A DNA stretch of 11,247 nt, taken from positions 1-11,247 of the forward strand of contig JACCXR010000498.1 in the NCBI GenBank assembly GCA_013696915.1, given 5' to 3'. Made by a program: the position numbers and the translations under genes. The stretch is from Euzebyaceae bacterium. GTDB taxonomy: Bacteria > Actinomycetota > Nitriliruptoria > Euzebyales > Egibacteraceae. Positions 1 through 7,508 of this stretch are shown in pieces; positions within the stretch are counted from its first letter, which is position 1; every line of letters begins with the position of its first letter. The notes beneath the pieces are model-generated. The model had not been told where the DNA came from and made no database searches. It was given only the letters and a program-made list of their open reading frames with translations.

Positions 1-1239
1 CCCCCCGACGACGATCGTCCGCCTGGCGCCGAGCCGCGCCACGGCAGCGGCCAGGCGGACGCCGTCCTCCCGCGGGTCGGTGAGCAGGATCGGGTGGCGC
101 GTCGCGGCCGCGACAGCACTGGCGGTCAGCGCGTCGGCGAAGTCGGTGCCCGAGGCGACCAGCACGGTCGAGGTCTCCGCGCCGAGTGCGGTCGCGGACT
201 CCGCCAGGAGCGTGGAGGTCGCGTAGCGGTCCTGGGCGCGCAGCCGCACCGTCCCGATCCCCAGGCCCTGCACGCCCACCTCGACCGCATCGGAGAGCGG
301 GCCGATCACGTACACGACGGCCGGCCGCAACCGGGAGAGCTCCGCGGCGACGGCGGGCTCCAGCCCGCGCTCGGGGGTGAGGAGCAGCGGTCCGCGCACC
401 GTGCCGGCGAGCGTCGCCGCGCTCAGCGCGTCGGGGAAGCGCTCACCGCTGACCAGCAGCGCGGCGCCGGCGCCCGTCGGCCAGCCGGCCCGGCTCACGG
501 CGACGGCCGTGGCGAACCGGTCCGGGCCTGCGAGGGCCGAGACGTTCTGCGCGGGCCCGCGGACCGGCGGGACGACGCTGCCCCGGTCGTCCAGGACACC
601 GAAGCAGAAGCCGCGGGCGCGCGCGCCGTCGATGATCGCCGGCAGCGCCTCGGCGGTGATCCCTGACCGGCGGATCCCGTCGTGGAGGAGGATCACGGCG
701 CCGGGGTGGAGCCGGCCAAGCACGTAGGAGGCGATCGCCGGCGGCGAGCCGCCCCGCCAGTCCTGGGGGTCGACGCTCCACAGCAGCGGGATCCAGCCCT
801 GGCTGCGGATGACCGCGTCGACCCGGCCGCTGTGCGCGCCGTAGGGGGGCCGCACCAGCGTGGGCCGGCGGATGCCCGTGAAGGCGAGTTGGTCGTTCGT
901 CCGCTGGAGCGTGGAGACGATGGCGGCGTCGGACAGCCTCGTCAGCTGCTCGTGGTTCCAGGTGTGGTTGCCGATGGCGTGCCCCTCGGCGGCCGCGCGG
1001 ACCACCCATCCGGGATAGGCGGCCACGCGCGACCCGACGACGAAGAACGTGGCCTGCACCCCCCGGACGCGCAGCGCGTCGAGGACGGCGCCCGTGCCGG
1101 CGGGCACGGGTCCGTCGTCGAACGTCAGCGCGACGTGGCCGCTCGGGCAGGACTCCGCCGCCGCGGAGGTCCCCGGGCCGCCGATCCCCGTTGCCGCCAA
1201 CGTCAACGTCAACGTCAACGTGATGACCCGCGTGCCCAT
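1..1239 (-). CDS. Secreted polysaccharide deacetylase with CWB2 repeats (C-terminus cut by window edge)
   Basis: 413 residues are visible and the reading frame is still open at base 1. The start is ATG at 1239-1237, with a purine-rich GAGGGG upstream. Residues 1-28 look like a Sec signal peptide (short basic start, Thr/Leu-rich core, small residues near AAA). Residues about 35-215 are a NodB-type domain with all five family motifs: TFDDGP (39-44), metal-site HTWNH (H92, H96), RPPYG (130-134), WSVDPQDW (154-161) and LLHDG (184-188). This family hydrolyses N- or O-acetyl groups from peptidoglycan, chitin or other glycans. From about 232 the chain turns into CWB2 repeats, with GPDRFATAVAVS (238-249) and QDRYATSTLLAE (336-347) as repeat starts and FPDALSA / FADALTA cores. 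The repeats should hold the enzyme on the cell wall. At least one more repeat probably lies beyond the edge. Substrate is not determined. It is transcribed away from the polyamine operon. Confidence 0.93.
   Translation of the reverse strand, partial: MGTRVITLTLTLTLAATGIGGPGTSAAAESCPSGHVALTFDDGPVPAGTGAVLDALRVRGVQATFFVVGSRVAAYPGWVVRAAAEGHAIGNHTWNHEQLTRLSDAAIVSTLQRTNDQLAFTGIRRPTLVRPPYGAHSGRVDAVIRSQGWIPLLWSVDPQDWRGGSPPAIASYVLGRLHPGAVILLHDGIRRSGITAEALPAIIDGARARGFCFGVLDDRGSVVPPVRGPAQNVSALAGPDRFATAVAVSRAGWPTGAGAALLVSGERFPDALSAATLAGTVRGPLLLTPERGLEPAVAAELSRLRPAVVYVIGPLSDAVEVGVQGLGIGTVRLRAQDRYATSTLLAESATALGAETSTVLVASGTDFADALTASAVAAATRHPILLTDPREDGVRLAAAVARLGARRTIVVGG
1198..1221 (-). repeat. Hexanucleotide tandem repeat (CAACGT)x4 inside the deacetylase signal peptide
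   Basis: Four perfect copies of CAACGT on the plus strand, read as ACGTTG on the coding strand, encode Thr-Leu four times (residues 7-14) in the hydrophobic core of the signal peptide. The unit is six bases, so gain or loss of a copy would keep the frame and change the core by two residues. The TTG leucine codons stand out against the CTG/CTC used elsewhere in the gene. Confidence 0.9.
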
Positions 1240-1418
1240 GCCCGCCCCTCGACCGCCGTGCCGCCGCGGCGCAGCGTAACGCCGCCCCTGGTGGAGCGTC
1301 GGCGGCCGTTAAGACAGACTTGTCCATCAGCGAAGACGATGCTTCGTCCATCTGTCCACAGACACGCGCGACGACCGTTCCTACGGTGGAACCTCCCGGG
1401 CGACGAACGGAGAGTTCG
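1240..1418. promoter_or_regulatory. Divergent intergenic control region between deacetylase and polyamine operon
   Basis: This 179-bp gap separates two divergent starts and must hold both promoters. The half near the deacetylase (1240-1310) is GC-rich. The middle (1311-1390) is less so and carries GTCCATC twice (1322-1328 and 1346-1352), a third GTCCA (1354-1358), the inverted repeat TCTGT-CC-ACAGA (1351-1362), and a short stem CGAAG/CTTCG (1331-1335 with 1342-1346). These could be operator half-sites for a regulator of the operon, but none matches a family I can name. No convincing -35/-10 pair is visible on either strand. GGAGAG at 1409-1414 is the ribosome binding site of the first aminotransferase. 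Confidence 0.4.
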
Positions 1419-2816
1419 ATGGCTGCGGCACTGTCCGACGGCAACCTCTGGCTGCACTTCACCCGCACGGCCGACTGGCTTGGCGACCGCCCCAGCGTCC
1501 CGGTCATCGACCGCGGCGAGGGGTGCTACGTCTGGGACTCCGACGGCAAGCGCTACCTCGACGGGCTGAGCGCCCTGTTCTGCGTGCAGGTCGGGTACGG
1601 CCGGCCGGAGATGCCGGAGGCGGCGGCCCGCCAGATGGCCAAGCTGCCCTTCGCGACCAACTGGGCGACGGCGCACCAGCCGGCGATCGACCTGGCCGCG
1701 GCGCTCGCGGAGCGGTTCCCCGGCGACCTCGACCATGCGTTCTTCGTGAACTCCGGTTCCGAGGCCGTCGAGTCCGCGATGAAGCTCGCGCGCCAGTACC
1801 ACCAGGCGAACGGCGAGCACCACCGCTACAAGGTGATCAGCCGTCACTACGCCTATCACGGCACGACCATGGGAGCGCTCGGCGTGACCGGCATCCATGG
1901 TCTGTCGGCGCCCTTCGAGCCGCTGCTGCCCGGCCACGTGCACGTGCCGAACACCAACGCCTACCGACCGCAGACCGACGACCCGGCCGGCGCCATCGAA
2001 CAGGCGATCCTCCACGAGGGCCCGGAGACGGTGAGCGCGGTGTTCCTCGAGCCCGTCCAGAACGCCGGCGGCTGCTTCACGCCCGGCCCCGGGTACTTCC
2101 AGAGGGTCCGGGAGATCTGCGACCGGCACGGCGTGCTGCTGGTCAGCGACGAGGTGATCTGCGCGTTCGGCCGGCTGGGCACGTGGACCGGCGCCGAGCG
2201 CTACGACTACGTGCCGGACATCGTCACCTTCGCGAAGGGGGTGACGTCGGCGTACGCGCCGCTCGGCGGCATGGTCTTCCGGCGCAGCGTCGGCGACCGG
2301 CTGCGTCAGTCGCCGGCGTCGATGTTCCTGCACGGTTCCACCTGGGGCGGACATCCCGTCTCCTGCGCTGTCGCGCTGGCGAACCTGGGCGTCTTCGAGT
2401 CGGAGGACGTGCTCGGCAACGTGCAGCGCAACGAGGGGTGGCTCGGCGACCAGCTGCGCGAGCTGTACGACCGCCACGAGATCGTCGGCGACGTCCGCGG
2501 GACGGGGTACTTCTGGGCGCTCGAGCTCGTCGCCGACCGCGATCACAAGGTGCTGTTCACCGACGAGCAGTCCGAGGCCCTGCTCCGCGGCTTCCTGTCG
2601 CGCCGGCTGCTGGAGCTCGGCCTGATCTGCCGCGCCGACGACCGTGACGAGCCCGTCCTCCAGATCTCACCGCCTCTGATCGCCGACCGCGAGGTGCTCG
2701 GCGAGATGGTCGACATCCTCGACCAGGTGCTCGCCGAGGCCGGCAAGCGCATGACCGGCGGCGGCGTGCCGGACCCCGCGCGGGGACCCGCCGGCCCGGG
2801 GACGTCCGGCCCGTGA
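1419..2816 (+). CDS. Class III PLP aminotransferase, likely diamine (putrescine) or omega-amino acid:pyruvate type
   Basis: 465 residues. The ATG at 1419 is chosen because GGAGAG (1409-1414) precedes it; an upstream extension in the same frame has no ribosome site. Fold-type I, class III features: NSGSEA phosphate-site loop (111-116), SRHYAYHGTT (141-150), cofactor-binding DEV (D244-E245-V246), Schiff-base lysine K273 in TFAKGVTS, and R405 in GLICRADD before ISPPL, a usual place for the carboxylate-binding arginine. Length suits the omega-transaminase / putrescine-aminotransferase branch (usually about 450-470). The reaction is transfer of a terminal amino group to a keto acid such as pyruvate. 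The last 20 residues are a Gly/Pro-rich tail. It is the first gene of the operon, and its TGA overlaps the next start by four bases. Putrescine as substrate is inferred from the importer genes downstream; beta-alanine, GABA or another omega-amine remain possible. Confidence 0.88.
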   Translation: MAAALSDGNLWLHFTRTADWLGDRPSVPVIDRGEGCYVWDSDGKRYLDGLSALFCVQVGYGRPEMPEAAARQMAKLPFATNWATAHQPAIDLAAALAERFPGDLDHAFFVNSGSEAVESAMKLARQYHQANGEHHRYKVISRHYAYHGTTMGALGVTGIHGLSAPFEPLLPGHVHVPNTNAYRPQTDDPAGAIEQAILHEGPETVSAVFLEPVQNAGGCFTPGPGYFQRVREICDRHGVLLVSDEVICAFGRLGTWTGAERYDYVPDIVTFAKGVTSAYAPLGGMVFRRSVGDRLRQSPASMFLHGSTWGGHPVSCAVALANLGVFESEDVLGNVQRNEGWLGDQLRELYDRHEIVGDVRGTGYFWALELVADRDHKVLFTDEQSEALLRGFLSRRLLELGLICRADDRDEPVLQISPPLIADREVLGEMVDILDQVLAEAGKRMTGGGVPDPARGPAGPGTSGP

Positions 2817-4045
2817 TCGGCCCCTTCCTGCACCCGTTCGCCCGGCCCGCGGCGACCGAGTTCATCGACATCGTCGCCGGCGAGGGCGCGGTCGTCACCG
2901 ACGCCCGCGGCCGGCGCTACGTCGATGCCATGGCCAGCCTCTGGTACTGCAACCTGGGCCACGGGCGCACCGAGATCGCCGACGCGGTCGCCGCGCAGAT
3001 GCGCACGCTCGCGGCCTTCCACACGTTCGAGAAGTTCACGAACCCGCCGGCCGAGCAGCTCTGTGCCCTCGTCGCCGAGCTCGCGCCGGTCCCGGACGCG
3101 CGCGTGTTCCTGACCTCGAGCGGCTCGGAGGCGGTCGACAGCGCCATCAAGCTCGCCCGCCTCGCCCACGCGGTCTCGGGGAACCCGCAGCGCCGGCTCA
3201 TCGTCAGCCGCCGGCCGTCCTATCACGGTGTCACCTACGGCGGTATGGCGGCGACCGGCCTGCCGCCGAACCAGGAGCACTTCGGGCCCATGCTCCCCGA
3301 CGTGGTCCAGGTCCCCCACGACGACCTCGCCGCGGCCGAGGCCCTGTTCGCCGAGCGGGGCGACGAGGTCGCGGCCGTGCTCGCCGAGCCGGTGATCGGC
3401 GCCGGCGGCGTGCACCCGCCGGTGCCCGGCTACCTCGAGGGGCTCCGCGCCCTGTGCGACGAGCACGGCGCCTACCTCGTCCTCGACGAGGTGATCTGCG
3501 CGTTCGGACGCCTCGGAACATGGTGGGGGGCGGAGCGCTACGGCGTGCGACCGGACCTGGCGACCTTCGCGAAGGCGGTGACGTCGGGCTACCTGCCGCT
3601 CGGCGGCGTCGTGGTCGGCGGCGCCGTGCGGGCGGCGCTGGAGAGCGACCCCGACCTCGTGCTGCGCCACGGCCACACGTACAGCGGGCACCCGTCCGCC
3701 TGCGCCGCGGGGGTCGCGGCGCTCGGGATCACCCGTCGGGAGGGCCTGCTCGACCGCGCCGTCAAGATCGGCGAGCGGCTGTCGGCGGGGCTGCGGTCGC
3801 TCGCCGAGGACGGCCACGTGGCCGGCGTGCGGGGCGACGGCGCGATCTGGGCGGCGGCGCTGCACGACGACCTCTCGGCGCCGGCCGTGCGCGACGGGAT
3901 GCTCGAGCGCGGCGTGATCCCGCGCCCGATCGGGACCTCGACGATCGCGTTCTGCCCGCCGCTGGTGATCTCGGACGCCGAGGTCGACCAGTGCGTCACA
4001 GCCTTGGAGGAGGCCGTCGTCGCGGCCCGCCGACAGCGGTCGTAG
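2813..4045 (+). CDS. Second class III PLP aminotransferase, paralogue of the preceding gene
   Basis: 410 residues from a GTG start that overlaps the upstream TGA in the string GTGA, so translation is probably coupled. Class III features: TSSGSEAVDSAIKLAR (101-116), SYHGVTYGG (136-144), D225-E226-V227, Schiff-base lysine K254 in TFAKAVTS, GHTYSGHP (287-294), and R371 in VIPRPIG before CPPL. It lacks about 30 N-terminal residues and the Gly/Pro tail of its neighbour. Thirteen residues around the cofactor aspartate (225-237) are identical in the two enzymes, suggesting an old tandem duplication. It may act on the product of the first enzyme, for example GABA to succinic semialdehyde, but the sequence does not settle this. 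It ends in TAG, 55 bases before the binding-protein gene. Confidence 0.87.
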   Translation: MIGPFLHPFARPAATEFIDIVAGEGAVVTDARGRRYVDAMASLWYCNLGHGRTEIADAVAAQMRTLAAFHTFEKFTNPPAEQLCALVAELAPVPDARVFLTSSGSEAVDSAIKLARLAHAVSGNPQRRLIVSRRPSYHGVTYGGMAATGLPPNQEHFGPMLPDVVQVPHDDLAAAEALFAERGDEVAAVLAEPVIGAGGVHPPVPGYLEGLRALCDEHGAYLVLDEVICAFGRLGTWWGAERYGVRPDLATFAKAVTSGYLPLGGVVVGGAVRAALESDPDLVLRHGHTYSGHPSACAAGVAALGITRREGLLDRAVKIGERLSAGLRSLAEDGHVAGVRGDGAIWAAALHDDLSAPAVRDGMLERGVIPRPIGTSTIAFCPPLVISDAEVDQCVTALEEAVVAARRQRS

Positions 4046-4100
4046 GAGTTGTGGTGAACAATGGGGGTCGTCCGCCCACCGGCAGTCATGAGGAGGATCC
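4046..4100 (+). promoter_or_regulatory. Short gap with strong ribosome binding site before the potD-like gene
   Basis: This is the widest gap in the first part of the operon. AGGAGGA at 4091-4097, ending three bases before the ATG, is the strongest Shine-Dalgarno in the window, which fits a binding protein made in excess over the membrane parts. TTGT-GGTGA-ACAA (4049-4061) is a weak inverted repeat. No clear promoter or terminator is seen. Confidence 0.6.
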
Positions 4101-5357
4101 ATGCGACGCCCCAACCCGGTCGACCCCCGCCTGGCCCACCTGCTGAGATCGGCCCGCCTCGATCGCCGGGGCTTCCTCCGCTCGCTGGGCCTGGGCGGCG
4201 GCGTCCTTCTCGGCGGGGGCGCCCTGTCGGCCTGCGGCATCGGCGGGGGCAGCGGCGGTGAGGGCGGGAGCGGCGCGACGACCGGGACGCCCACCGGGAC
4301 GTCCGGCGCCACCGGGACCGGCACCCAGGCCGCCGGCGGCGAGCTGAACTTCTCGAACTGGACGCTCTACATCGACGTCGACGAGGAGGATCAGAACGTC
4401 CGGCCGACCTTGCAGCAGTTCACCGAGGAGACCGGGATCGCGGTCAACTACTTCGAGGACATCAACGCCAACGACGAGTACTTCGCCAAGATCCGCAACC
4501 AGCTCGACGCCGGCGAGGACATCGGCCGCGACCTGATCGTGCTCACCGACTGGATGGCCGGGCGGCTCGTGGAGTTCGGCTGGCTGTCCGAGATCGACCA
4601 GACGAACGTCCCCAACATCTCCAACCTGCGGTCGGCGCTCCAGGACGTGCCGTTCGACCGCGAGCGCCGCCTCTCCCTGCCGTGGCAGTCCGGCATGACC
4701 GGCATCGGCTACAACCCGGAGATCATCGGGCGCGAGATCGCCGGCGTGAACGACCTGTTCGACCCGGACCTCGCCGGGCAGGTCACGTTCCTGTCCGAGA
4801 TGCGGGACACGATGGGCCTGATGCTCGCCGCCGAGGGCATCGACCCCAGCACGCACGAGTTCTCCCAGTACGAGGCGGCCATCGAGCGGCTGCGGGAGGC
4901 GGTCGACTCGGGCCAGGTCCGCGCGTTCACCGGCAACGACTACGCGGCCGACCTCGCGGCGGGCAACATCGGCGCCGCGATCGCCTGGTCCGGCGACGTC
5001 ATTCAGAGCCAGTTCGAGAACCCCGACATCCAGTTCGTGCTCCCCGCGGAGGGCGCCATGCTGTGGTCGGACAACATGCTTATCCCGGCCAACGCGCAGA
5101 ACAAGGCGAACGCCGAGGCGTTCATGAACTTCGTCTACCAGCCGGAGATCGCCGCGCAGATCGCCGCCTGGGTGAACTACATCACCCCCGTGGAGGGTGC
5201 CCAGGAGGCGATCGCCGAGATCGACCCCGAGCTGGCGGAGAACGAGCTGATCTTCCCGAGCGCCGAGACGCTCGACAACACCTTCGACTTCAAGGTGCTC
5301 GACGAGGAGGAGGAGCGCACCTACCAGGAGCTCTTCCAGTCGGTGATCGGCGCGTGA
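4101..5357 (+). CDS. potD: Polyamine ABC transporter substrate-binding lipoprotein (PotD/PotF family)
   Basis: 418 residues, ATG start after a near-perfect AGGAGG. The N-terminus carries a twin-arginine-like signal (RRGFLRSLG, 22-30), a hydrophobic stretch and lipobox LSAC with C45 as the lipidated cysteine. A Gly/Ser/Thr-rich tether follows (about 46-80). The body is a two-lobed type II binding protein. NWTLY (86-90) matches the NWTEY stretch of E. coli PotD that contributes ligand-contact aromatics. The acidic pair E233/D236 sits where PotD has D168/E171. IAWSGDV (294-300) and WSDN (322-325) match the PotD/PotF ligand-site tryptophan and aspartate segments. It should bind a polyamine outside the membrane and deliver it to the PotB/PotC permease. 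Whether putrescine or spermidine is preferred cannot be read off. Its TGA overlaps the next GTG. Confidence 0.9.
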   Translation: MRRPNPVDPRLAHLLRSARLDRRGFLRSLGLGGGVLLGGGALSACGIGGGSGGEGGSGATTGTPTGTSGATGTGTQAAGGELNFSNWTLYIDVDEEDQNVRPTLQQFTEETGIAVNYFEDINANDEYFAKIRNQLDAGEDIGRDLIVLTDWMAGRLVEFGWLSEIDQTNVPNISNLRSALQDVPFDRERRLSLPWQSGMTGIGYNPEIIGREIAGVNDLFDPDLAGQVTFLSEMRDTMGLMLAAEGIDPSTHEFSQYEAAIERLREAVDSGQVRAFTGNDYAADLAAGNIGAAIAWSGDVIQSQFENPDIQFVLPAEGAMLWSDNMLIPANAQNKANAEAFMNFVYQPEIAAQIAAWVNYITPVEGAQEAIAEIDPELAENELIFPSAETLDNTFDFKVLDEEEERTYQELFQSVIGA

Positions 5358-6592
5358 ACGTCGCGGGGGATGGGATCCGGGTCATCGACGAACCGTCCCC
5401 CGGCGACCGCCTGCACCTGGTCGACCTCACGAAGCGCTTCGGCGACGTCGTCGCCGTCGACCATCTCGACCTCGTGGTCGAGCCCGGATCGTTCGTCGCC
5501 TTCCTTGGCCCGTCCGGCTGCGGCAAGACGACGACCCTGCGGATGATCGGCGGCCTGGAGCAGCCCACGTCGGGCCGCGTCTGGCTCGGCGACACCGACA
5601 TCACCGATCTCAAGCCCTACCGCCGGCCGGTGAACACGGTGTTCCAGAACTACGCGCTCTTCCCGCACCTCGACATCGACGCGAACGTCGCCTTCGGGCT
5701 GCGCCGCACCGGCGTGAAGGGTGCAGAGCTGCGCCGGCGCGTCGACGAGATGCTCGAGCTCGTCCAGCTCCCCGGGTACGGCCGCCGACGCGTCCCGGAG
5801 CTCTCCGGAGGCCAGCAGCAGCGCGTCGCCCTGGCGCGCGCCCTGGTGAACCACCCGAAGATGCTCCTGCTCGACGAGCCGTTGGGTGCGCTCGACCTCA
5901 AGCTCCGGCGCCAGATGCAGATCGAGCTCAAGCGCATCCAGACCGACGTGCGCATCACGTTCGTCCACGTCACCCACGATCAGGAGGAGGCCATGACCAT
6001 GGCCGACACGATCGCGGTGATGAACTCGGGGCGGATCGAGCAGCTCGGCGGCCCGGTCGAGCTGTACGAACGGCCGGCGACCGAGTTCGTGGCGAACTTC
6101 CTCGGGCAGTCGAACCTCCTGAAGGGGACGGTGACCGGCACGGACGGCGACCGCCGCACGGTCTCGGTGGGCGACCGGCGCATCGTCGTGCCCGCCGACC
6201 GCGTGCCTGCCGGGGGGGACGGCGTCCTGGTCGGGGTGCGTCCGGAGAAGATCACGATCGAGCACGCCGGAGGCCCCGACCGCGGGGACGGCGGCGCGGT
6301 CGCCGGCGGCAACGTCCTGGAGGGCACGCTCGTCGACGTGAGCTTCACCGGCGTGAGCACGCAGTACCTGGTCGCGCTGCCGTGGAACGCCGAGGTCATG
6401 GTCTTCGCCCAGAACCTCCAGGTCGACGAGCGGCTGCAGCCGGGCGCGCCGGTCCGCCTCCTTTGGGCCCCGGAGCACACCTTCGCCCTGTGCCCCGGCA
6501 CCGCCGCCGCGCCCCGCGACGACGCCGCGGCACCTGACCCCCCGGTCGCGGTGACGCCCGGGCGCATCGCCGACGTCGTCCGGGACGGGTGA
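5354..6592 (+). CDS. potA: Polyamine ABC transporter ATP-binding protein
   Basis: 412 residues from GTG 5354, which overlaps the upstream TGA by four bases; no in-frame ATG lies near. ATPase motifs in order: Walker A GPSGCGKTT (52-60), Q-loop Q98 in FQNYALFP, signature LSGGQQQR (150-157), Walker B LLLDEP (171-176), D-loop GALD (178-181) and switch histidine H208 in VTHDQEE. The C-terminal third (about 255-380) is a TOBE-type regulatory domain with VRPEKI (295-300), as in PotA and other CUT1/polyamine ATPases. The last 30 residues are Ala/Pro/Asp-rich and probably disordered. It should power polyamine import as a dimer on the cytoplasmic face of PotB/PotC. All catalytic residues are present. 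It ends seven bases before potB. Confidence 0.95.
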   Translation: MNVAGDGIRVIDEPSPGDRLHLVDLTKRFGDVVAVDHLDLVVEPGSFVAFLGPSGCGKTTTLRMIGGLEQPTSGRVWLGDTDITDLKPYRRPVNTVFQNYALFPHLDIDANVAFGLRRTGVKGAELRRRVDEMLELVQLPGYGRRRVPELSGGQQQRVALARALVNHPKMLLLDEPLGALDLKLRRQMQIELKRIQTDVRITFVHVTHDQEEAMTMADTIAVMNSGRIEQLGGPVELYERPATEFVANFLGQSNLLKGTVTGTDGDRRTVSVGDRRIVVPADRVPAGGDGVLVGVRPEKITIEHAGGPDRGDGGAVAGGNVLEGTLVDVSFTGVSTQYLVALPWNAEVMVFAQNLQVDERLQPGAPVRLLWAPEHTFALCPGTAAAPRDDAAAPDPPVAVTPGRIADVVRDG

Positions 6593-6599
6593 GGACGCC

Positions 6600-7451
6600 A
6601 TGAGCGGCACGGGGGCCCGCCGGTGGCTGCCGTACCTGCTGCTGCTGCCCGGCGGGCTGTGGCTGTTCGTCTTCTTCGTCGTCCCGATGCTGACCCTGGC
6701 GTCGACGTCGCTCCAGGAGGGGTCGCTGCAGAGCGGCTACGTCCTCACCTGGAGGATCGCCAATTACACCGAGGCGGTGACGGCGTTCCGCGAGCAGTTC
6801 CTGCGGTCGTTCGGCTATGCCGGCATCGCGACGCTGCTGGCCCTCGTGATCGGCTACCCGCTCGCCTACGTCATCGCGTTCCGGGCGGGCCGCTGGCGCA
6901 ACGTGCTGCTGCTGCTCGTCATCGCGCCGTTCTTCACGAGCTTCCTGATCCGCACGCTGGCGTGGAAGATCATCCTCTCCGACACCGGCTGGGTCGTCGG
7001 GGCGTTGAAGACGGTCGGCGTGCTGCCCGACAACGGGCGGCTGCTCGCGACCTCCGCCGCGGTCGTCGCCGGCATCACCTACAACTTCCTGCCCTTCATG
7101 ATCCTCCCGCTCTACGCGAGCCTGGAGCGCATCGACCCGCGCTACGTCGAGGCGGCGCAGGACCTGTACGCGAACGCCTTCACCGCCTTCTGGCGGGTCA
7201 CGTGGCCGCTCTCGCTGCCCGGCGTCGTGGCCGGGACACTGCTGACCTTCATCCCGGCGGCGGGCGACTTCGTCAACGTCCGGTTCCTCGGCACGCCGTC
7301 CCAGTCGATGATCGGCACCGTGATCGACAGCCGCTTCCTGGTCGTGCTCGACTATCCGACGGCCGCGGCGCTGTCCTTCCTGCTGATGCTCGCCATCCTC
7401 GTCCTCGTCGTCGCGTACGTCCGGCGAGCCGGCACCGAGGAGTTGGTGTAG
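6600..7451 (+). CDS. potB: Polyamine ABC transporter permease, PotB-type
   Basis: 283 residues, ATG start with GAGG at 6591-6594. Six membrane spans can be drawn at about 10-35, 69-95, 101-121, 146-172, 204-223 and 254-275. The cytoplasmic coupling loop is EAAQDLYANAFTAFWRVTWP (184-203) followed by LSLPG, the EAA motif of ABC importers. It should form half of the channel with the PotC-like protein and contact the PotA-like ATPase through this loop. The gene ends in TAG at 7449-7451, followed at once by an in-frame GTG. Assignment as PotB rather than PotC rests on gene order and on its first-permease position. Confidence 0.93.
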   Translation: MSGTGARRWLPYLLLLPGGLWLFVFFVVPMLTLASTSLQEGSLQSGYVLTWRIANYTEAVTAFREQFLRSFGYAGIATLLALVIGYPLAYVIAFRAGRWRNVLLLLVIAPFFTSFLIRTLAWKIILSDTGWVVGALKTVGVLPDNGRLLATSAAVVAGITYNFLPFMILPLYASLERIDPRYVEAAQDLYANAFTAFWRVTWPLSLPGVVAGTLLTFIPAAGDFVNVRFLGTPSQSMIGTVIDSRFLVVLDYPTAAALSFLLMLAILVLVVAYVRRAGTEELV

Positions 7452-7508
7452 GTGGGCACCCGGTCAGCGAGGCCGCCAGGCCGAGCGCAGATGACGGGTG
7501 CCGTCTAG
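7452..7508 (+). other. In-frame 18-codon spacer ORF between potB and potC, bounded by two amber codons
   Basis: The 57 bases between the permease genes form an open frame from GTG 7452 (directly after the potB TAG) to TAG 7506-7508 (directly before the potC GTG). It would encode 18 residues, with an internal ATG at 7491 giving a five-residue peptide. potB, this spacer and potC are all in the same frame. It may be a leader that couples translation by termination and re-initiation, or just a spacer. No sequence support for a functional peptide exists here. Confidence 0.3.

Noticed and set aside
1320..1418. N-terminal extension of the first aminotransferase
   Set aside because: There is no ribosome site for an earlier start, and the extension would translate the divergent control region; ATG 1419 has GGAGAG at the right distance.
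443..1507. Long minus-strand open frame overlapping the deacetylase in another frame
   Set aside because: Its product is Arg/Gly/Pro-rich without domains, and the deacetylase frame through the same bases has all five NodB motifs. It is a high-GC shadow.
1215..4324. Long antisense open frames opposite the two aminotransferases
   Set aside because: Both are typical antisense shadows of GC-rich codons, rich in Arg, Val, His and Asp with no recognisable motif, while the plus-strand frames carry complete aminotransferase signatures.
5321..6610. 429-residue antisense open frame opposite potA
   Set aside because: The plus strand encodes an ATPase with every catalytic motif; the antisense product has no domain and no ribosome site.
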